A stretch of 64,000 bases of DNA from Pseudoleptotrichia goodfellowii (GCF_007990505.1 NZ_AP019822.1:124001-188000); one strand, 5' to 3'; shown: positions 27,810-36,554, counted from the first letter of the stretch. Notes: generated by a model not told the origin, from the letters alone. Translations and numbers: made by a program.

Positions 27810-27839
27810 ATTATAGCAAATAAAGGGGGAATATATCAA
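27810..27839 (-). promoter_or_regulatory. Promoter of sppA
   Basis: On the minus strand TTGATA (27839-27834) and TATAAT (27815-27810) are 18 bases apart with a TGC extended -10. It is 36 bases upstream of the sppA start. Confidence 0.7.
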
Positions 27840-27857
27840 TATAAAGAAAGCAATATT

Positions 27858-27902
27858 TTAAAAAAATTCCCGAAATTCGGAAATCGCTGAAAATTCAGGG
27901 AA
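27858..27902 (-). terminator. Terminator after the sirtuin gene
   Basis: On the minus strand TTCCCTGAATTTT...GAATTTCGGGAA (27902-27867) forms an imperfect hairpin followed by seven T residues. It ends the pyrD-sirtuin transcript before the sppA promoter. Confidence 0.75.
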
Positions 27903-27942
27903 CAGAAGTCGAAAACAGGAATAAGTCTTAATTTAAAATATT

Positions 27943-28686
27943 TTATTTTAATTGTTTAAAAACCTCTCCGATACGGTCATGAATAACTAAATTTGCATAA
28001 TTATCCTGAAAAGTTTCAGATTTATTAATTAGTATGAGATTTTTACCTCTAAAATACTGTATTAATGAAGCAGCAGGATAGACAACAAGGGAAGTTCCGC
28101 CGATAATAAGAGTATCCGCTCGGGATAAATGCCGAATGGCTTCATCAAAGACCGACATATCGGGAGTTTCTTCATATAGTGTTACATCGGGCTTTATAAT
28201 ACCGTTACATTCGGGACAGTGAGGAATACCGTTGTGATACAATTCCAAAAATTCTTCCAAATTGTATTTTTTCCCGCAATCTATACAAGTATTTTTATCA
28301 ACTGAACCATGCAATTTCAATACTTTTCGGCTTCCCGCCTTTTCATGCAGACAGTCGATATTTTGAGTAATTACTGCAGAAAGTTTCTCCTGTTGCTCAA
28401 GTTTTGCCAAATAATAATGGGCAAAATTCGGCTCGGCATCGGGATAAATCAAATGAGTTTTGTAAAATTGATAAAATTCTTCGGGATATTTCAAGTACAT
28501 AGTGTGAGAAACCAACTGCTCCGGAGAAAAATGTCTGTTAATCTTTATGCTGTAAAGACCGTCGGCACTTCTGAAGTCGGGAATACCTGATTCTGTAGAT
28601 ACTCCCGCTCCTCCGAAAAATACTGTTTTTTTACTTTCATCTATTATTTTTTGAAGTTGATTTATTTTATCCATAACTTTCTCCAA
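27943..28686 (-). CDS. cobB: NAD-dependent protein deacylase (sirtuin, CobB-like)
   Basis: The 247-residue protein shows all sirtuin motifs: FFGGAGVSTESGIPDFRS for NAD binding (residues 24-41), TQNIDCLHEKAG, the catalytic HGS, and a zinc site of CIDC and CPEC. It removes acetyl or related acyl groups from lysines, consuming NAD. It lies one base downstream of pyrD and is probably co-transcribed with it. Confidence 0.94.
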   Translation of the reverse strand: MEKVMDKINQLQKIIDESKKTVFFGGAGVSTESGIPDFRSADGLYSIKINRHFSPEQLVSHTMYLKYPEEFYQFYKTHLIYPDAEPNFAHYYLAKLEQQEKLSAVITQNIDCLHEKAGSRKVLKLHGSVDKNTCIDCGKKYNLEEFLELYHNGIPHCPECNGIIKPDVTLYEETPDMSVFDEAIRHLSRADTLIIGGTSLVVYPAASLIQYFRGKNLILINKSETFQDNYANLVIHDRIGEVFKQLK

Positions 28687-28687
28687 T

Positions 28688-29620
28688 TTATAAATATTTC
28701 AATTTTCCTCTAAAATCATTAAGAGTTTTGTAACCTTTTTCGTCCATTATTTCTTTCAACTCACGGGTAATTCTTGAAAATACTTCAGGGCCTTCTTTTT
28801 GCAAAGCAGTTCCTATCTGAACGAGACTCGCACCGCAAAGAATATGCTCAAAAGCATCCCGTCCTGTCAGTATTCCTCCTGTACCTATAATCTGTATAGT
28901 CGGATTCAGCCTTTGATAAAAGGCATGAACATTGGCAAGGGCTGTGGGTTTGATATATTCTCCGCCGATACCGCCGAATCCCTGTTTAGGCTTTATAACA
29001 ACATACTCGTCATTAATTACAAGACCGTTTCCTATGCTGTTAATACAGTTTACAAATGTTAAGGGAAATTTATTGAAAACTTTGGCAGCTTCGTCAAAAT
29101 GAACAATATCAAAGTAAGGAGGCAGTTTAACTCCCAGAAGCTTTTTGAAATATTCAAATACTTCATTCAGTAATTTTTCCGTAGCTTCCAAATCATAAGC
29201 TGTTTGAGGTTTGCCGGGAACATTGGGACAGGAAAGATTTAACTCTGTCAATCCGTTGAAATCACTTTCATAAACTTTTTTCAGCAATGTATGAATTTCT
29301 TCCGAAGACAGTCCTGTCAAAGATAGGAAAAATGTACGATCAGGATGAGTTTTCTGTAATTCCAGTAAATAATCTAAATAATAGTCAATCCCCAAATTAG
29401 GCAAACCCATAGAATTTATACACCCTAATTTTGTGTCGTAATAACGGGGAAGAGGATTTCCTTCGCGGGGATTTAACGTGGCACTTTTTGTAACAAAAGC
29501 TCCCGCGTCGGAGTTTATAATCTGCTCCAGTTCATTACGGTCGTAACAGTAAACACCTGCCGCATTCATAAGGCAATTTTCAAATTCATAATTTCCGATA
29601 GTTGTTTTTGTTGATGACAT
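28688..29620 (-). CDS. pyrD: Dihydroorotate dehydrogenase, class 1A (fumarate-type)
   Basis: The 310-residue flavoprotein matches class 1A enzymes: [16 protein letters not shown] near residue 45, NSMGLPNLG, and the active-site cysteine in [11 protein letters not shown] (near residue 130), with the FMN-binding IIGTGGI and [11 protein letters not shown] at the C-terminus. Class 1A enzymes are cytoplasmic and can use fumarate as electron acceptor, which suits an anaerobe. No pyrK partner is adjacent, consistent with class 1A. No other pyrimidine genes are close. Confidence 0.93.
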   Translation of the reverse strand: MSSTKTTIGNYEFENCLMNAAGVYCYDRNELEQIINSDAGAFVTKSATLNPREGNPLPRYYDTKLGCINSMGLPNLGIDYYLDYLLELQKTHPDRTFFLSLTGLSSEEIHTLLKKVYESDFNGLTELNLSCPNVPGKPQTAYDLEATEKLLNEVFEYFKKLLGVKLPPYFDIVHFDEAAKVFNKFPLTFVNCINSIGNGLVINDEYVVIKPKQGFGGIGGEYIKPTALANVHAFYQRLNPTIQIIGTGGILTGRDAFEHILCGASLVQIGTALQKEGPEVFSRITRELKEIMDEKGYKTLNDFRGKLKYL

Positions 29621-29638
29621 TGCAAACCTCCTGTGATT

Positions 29639-30130
29639 CTATTTTAATTCTTTTTTTGCTTGTAAAAGTTCTCCGATATATTTACTTTTCGGAGTGTCAT
29701 TTCCATGTATTTTTACCGTTCCTTCAATATCCGAAACATTACTGTATCTTGAATAAATCCATTTGTTTTTATCTGCTATTTTTTTAATATTTTCATTTTC
29801 GACTGCTGAAATTTCTATTATTTCAATATTTCCGTAAAATTTTTCTTTTTCAAAAAAAGTTAAAGCATTTGCAAGAGCGGGACCGTCATATTTTTCAATA
29901 ATAAATGTCAGTTTATTTGATTTGTAAAGAGCGATATACAAATCTTTTCCGAAATCCTTATCTTTCTTTCCTCCAAAAAGTGTATTTGCCAATTTTCCTC
30001 TACTTTTAGTTCCTGTGATTATAAGGTGTTCATAATCATTATCGGGAATTGCGATTACAATTTTATCCAAAGCTGAAAAGGACAATGAGCCTACGATTAA
30101 AAATAAAAATAATAATATAAGTTTTTTCAT
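29639..30130 (-). CDS. Secreted protein of unknown function
   Basis: The 163-residue product has a clear signal peptide (MKKLILLFLFLIVGSLSFSA). The mature protein is about 145 residues of mixed alpha/beta sequence (KIVIAIPDNDYEHLIITGTK at its start) without cysteines or a family motif that I recognise. AAAGGAGAATT precedes the ATG. It lies just upstream of pyrD on the same strand. Export is inferred from the signal; function unknown. Confidence 0.75.
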   Translation of the reverse strand: MKKLILLFLFLIVGSLSFSALDKIVIAIPDNDYEHLIITGTKSRGKLANTLFGGKKDKDFGKDLYIALYKSNKLTFIIEKYDGPALANALTFFEKEKFYGNIEIIEISAVENENIKKIADKNKWIYSRYSNVSDIEGTVKIHGNDTPKSKYIGELLQAKKELK

Positions 30131-30157
30131 AATAATTCTCCTTTAAAAATTAATTAT

Positions 30158-30598
30158 TTAATAAAAATATTTGTTTCTTTGAAAATTTACTATTTCATAT
30201 TCAATTCCTTCAGAATCTTTAAAGAAAAAGGCATAATAATCCTTGCAGTATTCTATATAATATTGGGGAGGCTGAACTATAGCTGCCGGAATTTCCAAAA
30301 TTTTTTGGTATAGAATATCAACCTCTTCTTTAGTTTCCACATGAAAAGCTAAATGGTGCAAGGCTCCCGGTTTTCTTTGGTTAACAGCTTCATGTGCATA
30401 TTGTAGACGCTCATTCACAATTCCGAAAGAAAAATTTTTATTATGATACTCGATAATTTTATACTCATGTTCTGGCACATCGGTATATTCTTTTAGAGAT
30501 AAATCAAATCCGATAATCGGGAGCAGTTTATCATAAAATTTCTCCGCACGGTTAATATCTTTCACAGTTATATGAATATGATCAATTTTAGGATTCAT
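30158..30598 (-). CDS. VOC (glyoxalase/bleomycin resistance) family protein
   Basis: From the ATG at 30598 (AGGAGCCCC upstream) the product is 146 residues; the longer reading frame upstream is rich in F, Y and C and is not coding-like. It begins MNPKIDHIHITVKDINRAEK, a standard VOC fold start with a metal-ligand histidine. Later LHHLAFHVETKEEVD and a C-terminal EGIEYEIVNF give further ligand positions. Such proteins are metal-dependent lyases, dioxygenases or resistance proteins; the substrate is unknown. Confidence 0.88.
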   Translation of the reverse strand: MNPKIDHIHITVKDINRAEKFYDKLLPIIGFDLSLKEYTDVPEHEYKIIEYHNKNFSFGIVNERLQYAHEAVNQRKPGALHHLAFHVETKEEVDILYQKILEIPAAIVQPPQYYIEYCKDYYAFFFKDSEGIEYEIVNFQRNKYFY

Positions 30599-30648
30599 AT
30601 CGGGGCTCCTTTTAATAGCAATTAAGTAGATAAATTGAAAATAATTGT

Positions 30649-31080
30649 TTACAGAGTCAATATAAAAACAAACACAAAAAACATGAATATTAAAATGGAA
30701 ATCGCAAATATAAAAGCACAGAAAAGAATACCTATGATTATTAATATCCAAAAAATATAACCTATAATTTTCCAAATTGATATTCTTTTTTTTGAATTAA
30801 CTTTAGGAAGCTCTCGCAATTGTTGATAATAGTTCTTAAAATACTTTGCTATATATCCGTAAAATCGGTTGTTTATATAAATTGCAAGTTCTTCGCCGGT
30901 GTGAAATTTAATATAAACAAATTTACCTTCATGATTTTTTTTAAGTATTTTATATCTTTTAAAAGAATCGAAATTTAATTTTTTCCATTTCATAAAACCT
31001 GTAAGAATATATAAATTTCCAAAACAGGAAAAAATTCTTTTATCTTCATATTTTCCCGCTATTACTGTATTTAATTTCAT
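30649..31080 (-). CDS. Membrane-anchored protein of unknown function
   Basis: The ATG at 31080 is chosen because AAAGGA lies just before it; an upstream ATG at 31098 would place that site inside the gene. The 143-residue product has a basic, tyrosine- and lysine-rich N-terminal domain of about 95 residues and one or two long hydrophobic helices at the C-terminus (from ISIWKIIGYIFWILIIIGI to the end). No family is recognised. The topology suggests a cytoplasmic domain tethered by a C-terminal hairpin. Confidence 0.6.
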   Translation of the reverse strand: MKLNTVIAGKYEDKRIFSCFGNLYILTGFMKWKKLNFDSFKRYKILKKNHEGKFVYIKFHTGEELAIYINNRFYGYIAKYFKNYYQQLRELPKVNSKKRISIWKIIGYIFWILIIIGILFCAFIFAISILIFMFFVFVFILTL

Positions 31081-31233
31081 ATTTTTTCCTTTTAACAACA
31101 GTTTTATTTATATCTTTATATTAGCAGAAATAAAAAGTAATTACAAGAAAAAATCTTTTCAAAAAATTAAATGAAAGTACAAAAAAATATGGTATAATTT
31201 AACAGAAATAAAAAGTGAGAAATATAAAAGGCT

Positions 31234-31283
31234 GTCTTAAATATAAAATGATAAAAAATTATTAATTTAAGACAATTTTTATT
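31234..31283. terminator. Terminator-like hairpin at the end of the OmpA remnant
   Basis: GTCTTAAAT (31234-31242) pairs with ATTTAAGAC (31265-31273). T-rich sequence follows in the plus direction (31276-31283) and TTTT in the minus direction. A TGG-TATAAT element (31190-31198) precedes it on the plus strand, but without a good -35. Confidence 0.55.
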
Positions 31284-31620
31284 TATTATCAAAAAAAATA
31301 CTTTTAAAAATAACCTGTATTCTTCTGTTGTTATATCGTCCCTATACAGTTTATTAGTATCTGCAGGTTCTTTGTCTCCCTTTGCCGAAATTTTATCTAA
31401 AATAATACTTTCATCCAATCCGTTTTCTCTCAAAAACTTATAAAAATTTTCGGCTCTCTTTAAAGAAAGACGGTCTTTATCCTTTTCTTCAGAGTCTGTA
31501 TGACCTATAATTTCCACAGTGATAATATTTTTTAAACGCAGAATTTTAAAGAAATCTTTTAAATTGTGGAGAAGTAGAAGATTTCTCATCAAAAAAATAA
31601 GCTGTATTCTTTATTGTAAC
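31279..31620 (-). pseudogene. Decayed OmpA-like peptidoglycan-binding domain
   Basis: Three reading frames on the minus strand together give one OmpA C-terminal domain. The first piece reads TIKNTAYFFDEKSS (about 31617-31575), the second VEIIGHTDSEEKDKDRLSLK...RAENFYKFL...ISAKGDKEP (to about 31345), and the third GRYNNRRIQVIFKS ending at 31279. The GHTDS, RA and GR..NRR elements are the hallmarks of the family. At least two frameshifts and an in-frame TAG separate them, and the barrel or signal part is missing. It is a non-functional remnant. Confidence 0.75.
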
Positions 31621-31638
31621 TATAATTTATGGTATAAT
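31610..31638 (+). promoter_or_regulatory. Promoter of the type I R-M locus
   Basis: An extended -10 TGG-TATAAT (31630-31638) has a weak TTTATT -35 17 bases upstream. It leaves a leader of about 85 bases before hsdM. Confidence 0.5.
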
Positions 31639-31729
31639 ATTGAATAAAACTTAAAAAAATAGAAAGATAAAAAATTTTTAAATGATAAAATTTAAGATGG
31701 AAAATGAATAAAATAAAGCAGGAGGAAAA

Positions 31730-33310
31730 ATGGAGAATAATTCAAAAGAATCTAAAGAAGGAATACAAAGATCGGAATTACATCGTAAGATATGGTCTAT
31801 TGCAGATGAAGTACGTGGAGCTGTAGACGGATGGGATTTTAAACAGTATGTACTAGGCATACTGTTTTACAGATTTATCTCAGAAAATATGGTAACTTTT
31901 TTTAATTCTGCCGAGCATGAGGCGGGAGATTTGGAGTTTGATTACTCAAAAATAAGTGATGAAGAAGCTGAAAGAGATTTCAGACCTAATACTGTGGAAG
32001 ATAAAGGATTTTTTATTTTGCCGAGTCAGTTATTTGAAAATGTAGTAAAAAATGCTGCAAAAAATGAGAATTTGAATACCGACTTAGCCAATATTTTTAA
32101 ATCTATAGAAGCCAGTGCAATCGGGTTTGCTTCGGAAAATGATATTAAAGGATTATTTGAAGATGTAGACACTACAAGTAACCGATTGGGCGGAACTGTT
32201 GCCGAGAAAAATAAAAGATTGACAGATATTTTGACAGGGATTTCGGAAATAAACTTCGGGAAATTTGAAGAAAATGACATAGATGCGTTCGGAGATGCTT
32301 ATGAATATTTGATCTCAAATTATGCAAGTAACGCAGGAAAGTCGGGAGGAGAATTTTTTACTCCTCAAACGGTTTCAAAATTATTGGCAAGACTTGTAAT
32401 GGAAGGGAAAACAAGTATTAATAAAGTGTATGATCCGACTTGTGGAAGCGGTTCGTTACTACTGCAAATGAAAAAGCAGTTTGAAGAACATATTATAGAC
32501 GAAGGATTTTTCGGACAGGAAATAAATATGACCAACTTTAACCTTGCCCGTATGAATATGTTTCTGCATAATATAAACTATAATAATTTTTCGATTAAGC
32601 GAGGAGATACTCTACTTAATCCACTGCATAGCGAAGAGAAACCCTTTGATGCTATTGTTTCCAATCCTCCATACTCGATTAAATGGATAGGGGACGGAGA
32701 TCCTACACTTATAAATGATGAGCGTTTTGCACCTGCAGGAAAGTTAGCACCTAAGTCTTATGCGGATTATGCTTTTATTATGCATTCTTTAAGTTATCTC
32801 TCAAGTAAAGGACGGGCAGCTATAGTATGCTTTCCGGGCATTTTCTATCGTAAAGGAGCGGAACAGACTATTCGCAAATATCTTGTAGATAATAACTTTA
32901 TAGACTGTGTTATACAACTTCCTGAAAATCTGTTTTTTGGAACATCTATCGCTACATGTATTTTAGTTATGGCAAAAAATAAAACTGAAAACAAAGTGTT
33001 ATTTATAGATGCGAGTAAAGAGTTTAAGAAAGAAACAAATAACAATATTTTGGAAGAGAAAAATATAGAAAATATTGTTGAAGAATTTAAAAACAGGTCT
33101 GATAAAGAGTATTTTTCAAGATACGTAGACAAGAGTGAAATTGAAGAAAATGACTACAATCTTTCGGTTTCTACATATGTGGAAAAAGAAGATACAAGGG
33201 AAATAATTGATATAAAAGTTTTAAATAAAGAGATTGAAGAAACGGTAATAAAAATTGACGCTTTAAGAGCTTCTATAAATGAAATAGTAAAGGAGCTTGA
33301 AGATGAGTAA
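31730..33310 (+). CDS. hsdM: Type I restriction-modification methyltransferase subunit HsdM
   Basis: The 526-residue protein has an N-terminal HsdM helical domain (residues 10-160), a SAM-binding motif DPTCGSGSL (235-243) and the catalytic NPPY (312-315) of N6-adenine methyltransferases. Together with HsdS it methylates the target; with HsdR it forms the restriction complex. CAGGAGGAA precedes the ATG. It overlaps the rhuM-like gene by eight bases and heads the operon hsdM-rhuM-hsdS-hsdR. Confidence 0.96.
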   Translation: MENNSKESKEGIQRSELHRKIWSIADEVRGAVDGWDFKQYVLGILFYRFISENMVTFFNSAEHEAGDLEFDYSKISDEEAERDFRPNTVEDKGFFILPSQLFENVVKNAAKNENLNTDLANIFKSIEASAIGFASENDIKGLFEDVDTTSNRLGGTVAEKNKRLTDILTGISEINFGKFEENDIDAFGDAYEYLISNYASNAGKSGGEFFTPQTVSKLLARLVMEGKTSINKVYDPTCGSGSLLLQMKKQFEEHIIDEGFFGQEINMTNFNLARMNMFLHNINYNNFSIKRGDTLLNPLHSEEKPFDAIVSNPPYSIKWIGDGDPTLINDERFAPAGKLAPKSYADYAFIMHSLSYLSSKGRAAIVCFPGIFYRKGAEQTIRKYLVDNNFIDCVIQLPENLFFGTSIATCILVMAKNKTENKVLFIDASKEFKKETNNNILEEKNIENIVEEFKNRSDKEYFSRYVDKSEIEENDYNLSVSTYVEKEDTREIIDIKVLNKEIEETVIKIDALRASINEIVKELEDE

Positions 33311-34310
33311 TGAAATAATTATTTATAATACAGATGACGGAAAATCTAAAATAGAGCTTCATCTTGAAAATAATACTGTTTGGCTGAATCAGATGGAGTT
33401 AGCAGAGCTTTTTCAAACGAGTAAGCAAAATATAAGTAAACATATAAAAGCTATTTTTGATGACGGAGAATTGGAGAAAAAAGTGGTTGTCAACTATAAG
33501 TTGATAACCACTCAACACGGTGCAATAGAAGGAAAAACACAAACTAAAGAGGTGGCATATTATAATCTGGATATGATACTTGCAATAGGTTATCGTGTGC
33601 GTTCTCCACGTGGAATACAGTTCAGAAATTATGCTTCGACTATTTTGAAAGAATATTTGATAAAAGGCTTTGCTATGAATGATGAAAGGTTAAAAGAATT
33701 TGGCGGAGGTACTTATTTTAAAGAGCTCTTAGAACGTATTCGGGATATTCGTTCAAGCGAAAAAGTATTTTATCGTCAGGTATTAGATTTATTTGCGACA
33801 AGTATTGATTATAATTCAAAGAGCGATGAAGCCAAAAAGTTTTTTGCAACGGTGCAAAATAAGATACATTATGCAATTCATCATAATACAGCGAGTGAAC
33901 TGGTATACGATAGAGTAGATGCCGAAAAAGAATTTATGGGATTGACTTCTTTTAAAGGGAATCTGCCAACAAAAAAAGAGGCAGAAACTGCGAAAAACTA
34001 TCTTTCAGAGAAAGAATTAAGAGGTCTTAATCAACTCGTTTCGGGATATTTGGATTTTGCCGAAAGACAGGCGGAAAGAGAAATACAGATGACAATGAAA
34101 GACTGGATAAATCATGTGGATAACATATTAAAAGCTACGGGCGAGGATTTGCTGGAAGGTAACGGTAAAATTACAAGGCAGAAAATGAAAGAAAAAGTAA
34201 ATGAAGAATATAAGAAATTTCAGCAGAAAACTCTTTCACAAGTGGAAAAAGATTATTTGAAGGAGATAAAGGAGATTGAGAAGAGGGTAAAAGAAAAAGA
34301 GAAACGATAA
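33303..34310 (+). CDS. RhuM-family protein within the type I locus
   Basis: The start is the ATG at 33303, seven bases after AAGGAG; a TTG six bases earlier is less likely. The 335-residue protein has the RhuM N-terminus ([23 protein letters not shown], a helix-turn-helix-like segment near residue 35) and the [19 protein letters not shown] block. The C-terminus is a charged coiled coil. RhuM genes are common in type I R-M and defence loci, but their role is not established. It overlaps the end of hsdM. Confidence 0.9.
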   Translation: MSNEIIIYNTDDGKSKIELHLENNTVWLNQMELAELFQTSKQNISKHIKAIFDDGELEKKVVVNYKLITTQHGAIEGKTQTKEVAYYNLDMILAIGYRVRSPRGIQFRNYASTILKEYLIKGFAMNDERLKEFGGGTYFKELLERIRDIRSSEKVFYRQVLDLFATSIDYNSKSDEAKKFFATVQNKIHYAIHHNTASELVYDRVDAEKEFMGLTSFKGNLPTKKEAETAKNYLSEKELRGLNQLVSGYLDFAERQAEREIQMTMKDWINHVDNILKATGEDLLEGNGKITRQKMKEKVNEEYKKFQQKTLSQVEKDYLKEIKEIEKRVKEKEKR

Positions 34311-34376
34311 AATGTATAAATTGGAAAATTAAATAATAAAAAAATAAAGCAATTTTTTAAAATGTTAAAATTTTTA

Positions 34377-34405
34377 TTGACAATAATATATAATTTATAT
34401 ATAAT
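34377..34405 (+). promoter_or_regulatory. Consensus promoter of a small RNA
   Basis: TTGACA (34377-34382) and TATAAT (34400-34405) are both perfect matches with exactly 17 bases between. Transcription should start near 34412. It lies between the rhuM-like gene and hsdS. Confidence 0.85.
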
Positions 34406-34411
34406 ATTTGT

Positions 34412-34482
34412 AAGTGATAGGCTCAATTCTACGAGAGGCGAGCAGAACCCTTACAATTCTACGAGAGGCGTAAGGGTTTTTT
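34412..34482 (+). ncRNA. Twin-hairpin small RNA with identical loops
   Basis: The predicted transcript is about 70 nt. Two hairpins have different stems but the same 15-base loop, AATTCTACGAGAGGC. Hairpin 1 is closed by GCTC/GAGC (34421-34424 with 34440-34443) and hairpin 2 by AACCCTTAC/GTAAGGGTT (34446-34454 with 34470-34478). The 17-base direct repeat CAATTCTACGAGAGGCG starts at 34424 and 34454. Hairpin 2 is also the intrinsic terminator. The RNA is followed at once by the C-terminal remnant of an Abi-family gene, like the arrangement at 59.3 kb, so it may be an RNA antitoxin. Confidence 0.7.
34446..34482 (+). terminator. Intrinsic terminator of the twin-hairpin RNA
   Basis: AACCCTTAC pairs with GTAAGGGTT and is followed by six T residues (34477-34482). 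Confidence 0.88.
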
Positions 34483-34484
34483 GT

Positions 34485-34673
34485 TTATTAGCAATATTAA
34501 AACTATTTTTATTGAAATAGGATTTCGATTCTTTAAAAAGAAAATTTAAGAAATATTTGGAAAGATTGGAAATAGATCTTTCTGATAATCAGGAGGCTTT
34601 TAAAAAGATAAAAACAAGCAGATTAAAACTTCCTTTAGATTGGGAATATATTTTAAATATAATTTGGAAATAA
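34485..34673 (+). pseudogene. C-terminal remnant of an Abi_2/AbiF-like gene
   Basis: The frame reads LLAILKLFLLK, an in-frame TAG at 34518, then DFDSLKRKFKKYLERLEIDL and on to LKLPLDWEYILNIIWK before TAA (34671-34673). This order (hydrophobic helix, charged helix, and a final P-x-x-W-E block) is like the C-terminus of Abi_2 family proteins. There is no start codon, and about 240 expected N-terminal residues are absent. It begins three bases after the small RNA's T-run, which suggests a deletion that spared the RNA. The family assignment is by pattern only. Confidence 0.5.
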
Positions 34674-34725
34674 GAAAATTTTGTTTTATAAAAAGATAAT
34701 AATCAAAATATAGCGAGGCTTAAAA

Positions 34726-35943
34726 ATGACTAAAATAGAAAAATTATTAAAGAATGAAAAAGTGGAGTGGAAGAAATTGGGGGAAGTTTGTGAGATAGTA
34801 AAAGGAAAGCAATTTAATAAAAGAGATATGTTAGAAGAGTCTTTATATCCAGTGATAAATGGAGGGATATTACCATCTGGATATATTGAAGTGTTTAATC
34901 AAGAAGCTAATACAATTACAATTTCTCAAGGAGGAGCCTCAGCTGGATATGTAAATTTTATAGAAAATAGATTTTGGTTGGGAGCACATGCTTATGCTAT
35001 TATTCCAAGAGAAAAAATCTTAAAAAGATATGTTTATCATTTTCTTAAAATGAATCAAGAGAAGCTGCAAGAAAGGCAAGAAGGGGCAGGAATTCCCAGT
35101 ATAGCAAAATCTGTTTTAGAAAATTTAGAAATCCCAATTCCTTCATTGGAAACTCAGGAAAAAATTGTAAAAATACTTGACAAATTCACAAATTATGTTA
35201 CTGAATTACAATCTGAATTACAATCTGAATTACAATCGAGAACTAAACAATACAATTATTATAGAGATAAGTTGCTTAGTGAACAGTATTTGAATAAGAT
35301 TTCTGAGAAGATTGATAAATTTGAAGATAAAGAATACAAATTAAGAGTTACTACTCTTGGAGAAATTGGTGAAATAAAAATGTGTAAAAGAATTTTAAAA
35401 GAACAAACTTCTACAAAGGGAACAGTTCCTTTTTATAAAATAGGGACTTTTGGAAAAAAAGCAGATTCATTTATTTCACGAGAAATTTTTGAAGAATACA
35501 AAAAAAAGTATAGTTATCCCAAAAAAGGAGAAGTATTAATTTCTGCAAGTGGAACAATAGGAAGAACTGTTATTTTTGATGGTGAAGATTGTTATTTTCA
35601 GGATAGTAATATTGTTTGGCTTTCGCATAATGAAAGTAAAGTTTTGAATAAATATTTATATTACTATTATCAAATAGTTAATTGGAATCCTTCAAGTGGA
35701 GGGACTATAAAAAGAATGTATAATTATAATTTAGTTAATATGAAAATATTTTTACCACCGATAGAAATTCAAGATAAAGTAGTAAAAGTTTTGGATAAAT
35801 TTCAAGAATTATTGAAAGACACAAAAGGATTATTGCCACAAGAAATAGAACAAAGACAAAAACAATATGAATATTATCGTGAGAAGCTATTGACTTTTGA
35901 CGAAAAATGTGGTAACACACACACACACACACACACACAATAA
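34726..35943 (+). CDS. hsdS: Type I restriction specificity subunit HsdS, phase-variable end
   Basis: The 405-residue protein has two target-recognition domains: one from KVEWKKLGEVCEI (residue 14) to about 145, the second from LRVTTLGEIGEIK (about 206) to about 345. Each is followed by a conserved helical spacer (PSLETQEKIVKILDKF; PPIEIQDKVVKVLDKF). The central spacer contains three ELQS repeats (35203-35238). The reading frame ends inside and just after a (AC)12 tract (35915-35938), giving a THTHTHTHTQ tail. Loss of one CA unit, or gain of two, would fuse it in frame with the third recognition domain at 36000-36554. GAGG lies upstream of the ATG. Confidence 0.93.
   Translation: MTKIEKLLKNEKVEWKKLGEVCEIVKGKQFNKRDMLEESLYPVINGGILPSGYIEVFNQEANTITISQGGASAGYVNFIENRFWLGAHAYAIIPREKILKRYVYHFLKMNQEKLQERQEGAGIPSIAKSVLENLEIPIPSLETQEKIVKILDKFTNYVTELQSELQSELQSRTKQYNYYRDKLLSEQYLNKISEKIDKFEDKEYKLRVTTLGEIGEIKMCKRILKEQTSTKGTVPFYKIGTFGKKADSFISREIFEEYKKKYSYPKKGEVLISASGTIGRTVIFDGEDCYFQDSNIVWLSHNESKVLNKYLYYYYQIVNWNPSSGGTIKRMYNYNLVNMKIFLPPIEIQDKVVKVLDKFQELLKDTKGLLPQEIEQRQKQYEYYREKLLTFDEKCGNTHTHTHTQ
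35203..35238 (+). repeat. Three 12-base repeats in the hsdS spacer (ELQS)3
   Basis: GAATTACAATCT occurs at 35203, 35215 and, with one change at the last base, 35227. It encodes ELQS three times. In EcoR124 a 12-base repeat coding TAEL at the same place varies in number and changes the spacing of the recognised sequence. Confidence 0.9.
35915..35938 (+). repeat. Dinucleotide tract (AC)12 in hsdS
   Basis: Twelve perfect AC units lie at the 3' end of hsdS. At the present length the frame stops at 35941-35943. The frame leading into the third recognition domain is open from just after the stop at 35913 through the tract to 36554. Slippage by one unit down or two up would connect the two. Confidence 0.95.
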
Positions 35944-36554
35944 TTCCTAATAATTTCTTTAATTTATTAAAAGAAGCGACAGAGATTATTGAAATTGATT
36001 TGTTTGAAAAAGTAGAGTGGAAGAAGTTGGGGGAGATAATAGATTATGAACAACCTACAAAGTACATCGTAAATTCCACTCAATATGATAATAAATTTAA
36101 AATACCTGTCTTAACTGCAGGTCAAACATTTATTCTTGGATACACCAATGAAATAGAGGGGATTTATAAAGCTAGTAAAGAAAATCCTGTTATAATATTT
36201 GATGATTTTACAGCTAGTAATCATTGGGTTGATTTTGAATTTAAGGTTAAATCATCAGCAATGAAAATTTTAAAATCTAAAAACCAATTTGTAAATCTTA
36301 GATATTGTTATCATTATATAAAAACTATAAATTTTGATGTTACAGAACATAAGAGAATATGGATATCAAAATATTCACAATTAGAAATCCCAATCCCTCC
36401 ATTGGAAACTCAGGAAAAGGTTGTGAAAATCCTCGATAAATTCGATACTTTAATAAACGATTTATCCCAAGGGTTACCGAAAGAAATAGAATTAAGACAG
36501 AATCAATATGAATATTATAGGGAAAAATTATTGGATTTTCCAAAAGAAAATTAA
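35940..36554 (+). CDS. Third HsdS target-recognition domain (half specificity subunit)
   Basis: The frame is open from the CA tract onward (IIPNNFFNLLKEATEIIEID), then enters a half HsdS starting FEKVEWKKLGEI. One recognition domain of about 130 residues is followed by the conserved spacer IPPLETQEKVVKILDKF and QNQYEYYREKLL. The first possible start on its own is a TTG at 36000 without a clear ribosome site, so independent expression looks weak. It is best read as a C-terminal extension of the upstream HsdS that is switched on by slippage, though a separately made half subunit is possible. Confidence 0.8.
   Translation: MIPNNFFNLLKEATEIIEIDLFEKVEWKKLGEIIDYEQPTKYIVNSTQYDNKFKIPVLTAGQTFILGYTNEIEGIYKASKENPVIIFDDFTASNHWVDFEFKVKSSAMKILKSKNQFVNLRYCYHYIKTINFDVTEHKRIWISKYSQLEIPIPPLETQEKVVKILDKFDTLINDLSQGLPKEIELRQNQYEYYREKLLDFPKEN

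Noticed and set aside
28601-28625. ACTCCCGC inside the sirtuin gene as a third copy of the dispersed repeat
   Set aside because: Only the eight-base core matches, with no paired arm or second hairpin; it is coding sequence.
30599-30775. 59-residue N-terminal extension of the VOC protein
   Set aside because: It is rich in F, Y, I and C and overlaps the hydrophobic tail of the neighbouring gene; a good ribosome site precedes the ATG at 30598.
34424-34470. Two direct repeats of 17 bases considered as a minimal CRISPR array
   Set aside because: Only two units, the spacer-like 13 bases forms a stem with the flank, and no cas genes are nearby; a folded small RNA explains it better.
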